This document shows, piece after piece, positions 63,713-64,000 of a DNA stretch of 64,000 nucleotides. The notes beneath the pieces were generated by a model that ran no database searches, was not told the DNA's origin, and worked only from the letters and a program-made list of their open reading frames with translations. The stretch comes from Spirosoma pollinicola (GTDB taxonomy: Bacteria > Bacteroidota > Bacteroidia > Cytophagales > Spirosomataceae). How positions within the stretch are numbered: position 1 is the first letter of the stretch; each line of letters begins with the position of its first letter. Where the stretch lies: positions 2,209,027-2,273,026 of the forward strand of contig NZ_CP025096.1 of assembly GCF_002831565.1 (NCBI RefSeq), written 5' to 3'. A program made the translations under genes and the position numbers.

Positions 63713-64000
63713 TTGCAGCGTACTATTTTACTGACAGCTTATGCGTTCTTCCAACAGAGAAAGCGCACAGTAAGCCACTCGCTAGAGTAGCTTACTCTAT
63801 CACGAAAATAGAAAAAGTGCAAATTCGTTCCACGTTCTACAAATGTTCTAATTTATTAGTCAGCCGGTCCAATTTCTATAATGTGCGTTAGTTTCTTTTC
63901 TATATCTACGGGTTATAAAGCCTGTTTAAACGTTTAAATTTTCAACATTTCTAGTAAAAAAAAGCCTGCGTAAAATCGGTATAAATCCCATTATACAGAC
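63713..64000. other. Right-end stretch without a recognised gene
   Basis: I see no gene in these 288 bases. They are AT-rich upstream of the MFS gene and probably hold its promoter and the start of whatever lies further right. A sequence TTTAAACGTTTAAA near 63926-63939 is a perfect 14-base palindrome and may be a regulator site. Confidence 0.45.

Overview
This window looks like chromosomal DNA of a Bacteroidota bacterium of the order Cytophagales, most like Spirosoma and its relatives. The reasons are PorP/SprF, PorE-like and gliding-motility C-terminal sorting proteins of the type IX secretion system (T9SS), a Bacteroidota-type Hc1 histone, a sphingolipid-type alpha-oxoamine synthase, almost no Shine-Dalgarno sequences, and a TTTG / TAnnTTTG promoter. 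The genus is inference. I saw no tRNA, rRNA, transposase, phage gene or CRISPR array.

Layout. Positions 1-5616 (+) hold a sugar-acid catabolic set: UxaA-type dehydratase (cut by the window edge), SDR dehydrogenase, FAH-family hydrolase, COG3618 lactonase and FGGY gluconokinase. This suits oxidative, non-phosphorylating breakdown of a deoxy sugar such as L-fucose or L-rhamnose. Positions 5611-9812 (-) hold argG, a family 9 glycosyltransferase, argC and a GNAT acetyltransferase. Positions about 10,030-14,450 (+) are an accessory stretch, AT-rich over its first part: an HrgA-like protein (HARE-HTH plus a probable nuclease region), two uncharacterised proteins, an ArsR/SRPBCC pair with a readable operator-promoter, a secreted monooxygenase and an Arr-type rifamycin ADP-ribosyltransferase. 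Positions 14,477-23,544 are lipid and housekeeping genes (lipid kinase with a 37-residue membrane protein, FabG, acyltransferase, MaoC, histone, oxoamine synthase, AccC, AAA ATPase).

Positions 23,628-43,897 (-) are the dominant feature, a T9SS/cell-surface block. It has two PorP/SprF proteins, a PorE-like OmpA protein, a giant adhesin-like protein of up to 3909 residues with near-identical tandem SdrD-B-like repeats, Ig-like and DUF11 repeats and a type B sorting domain, and a pseudopeptidase/propeller/BamA-like barrel protein. Positions 44,008-51,455 hold an FAD oxidoreductase, cmk, a GNAT, a pentapeptide-repeat LytS-type sensor with its LytTR regulator, and a GAF/PAS histidine kinase. The rest is mixed: SUI1, a POT transporter, a kelch lipoprotein, an M23 peptidase, sufB, a universal stress protein, an SPFH protein and an MFS transporter.

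Beyond genes, the window is studded with inverted repeats in most kinds of gene gap. The commonest kind has a purine-rich first arm made of short repeated words and a pyrimidine-rich second arm. Others are pairs of self-complementary units. One pair lies in frame inside the M23 peptidase, and an arm of another element supplies the last codons and stop of an acyltransferase. I regard this repeat family and the giant T9SS adhesin locus as the most interesting content, followed by the HrgA-like gene.
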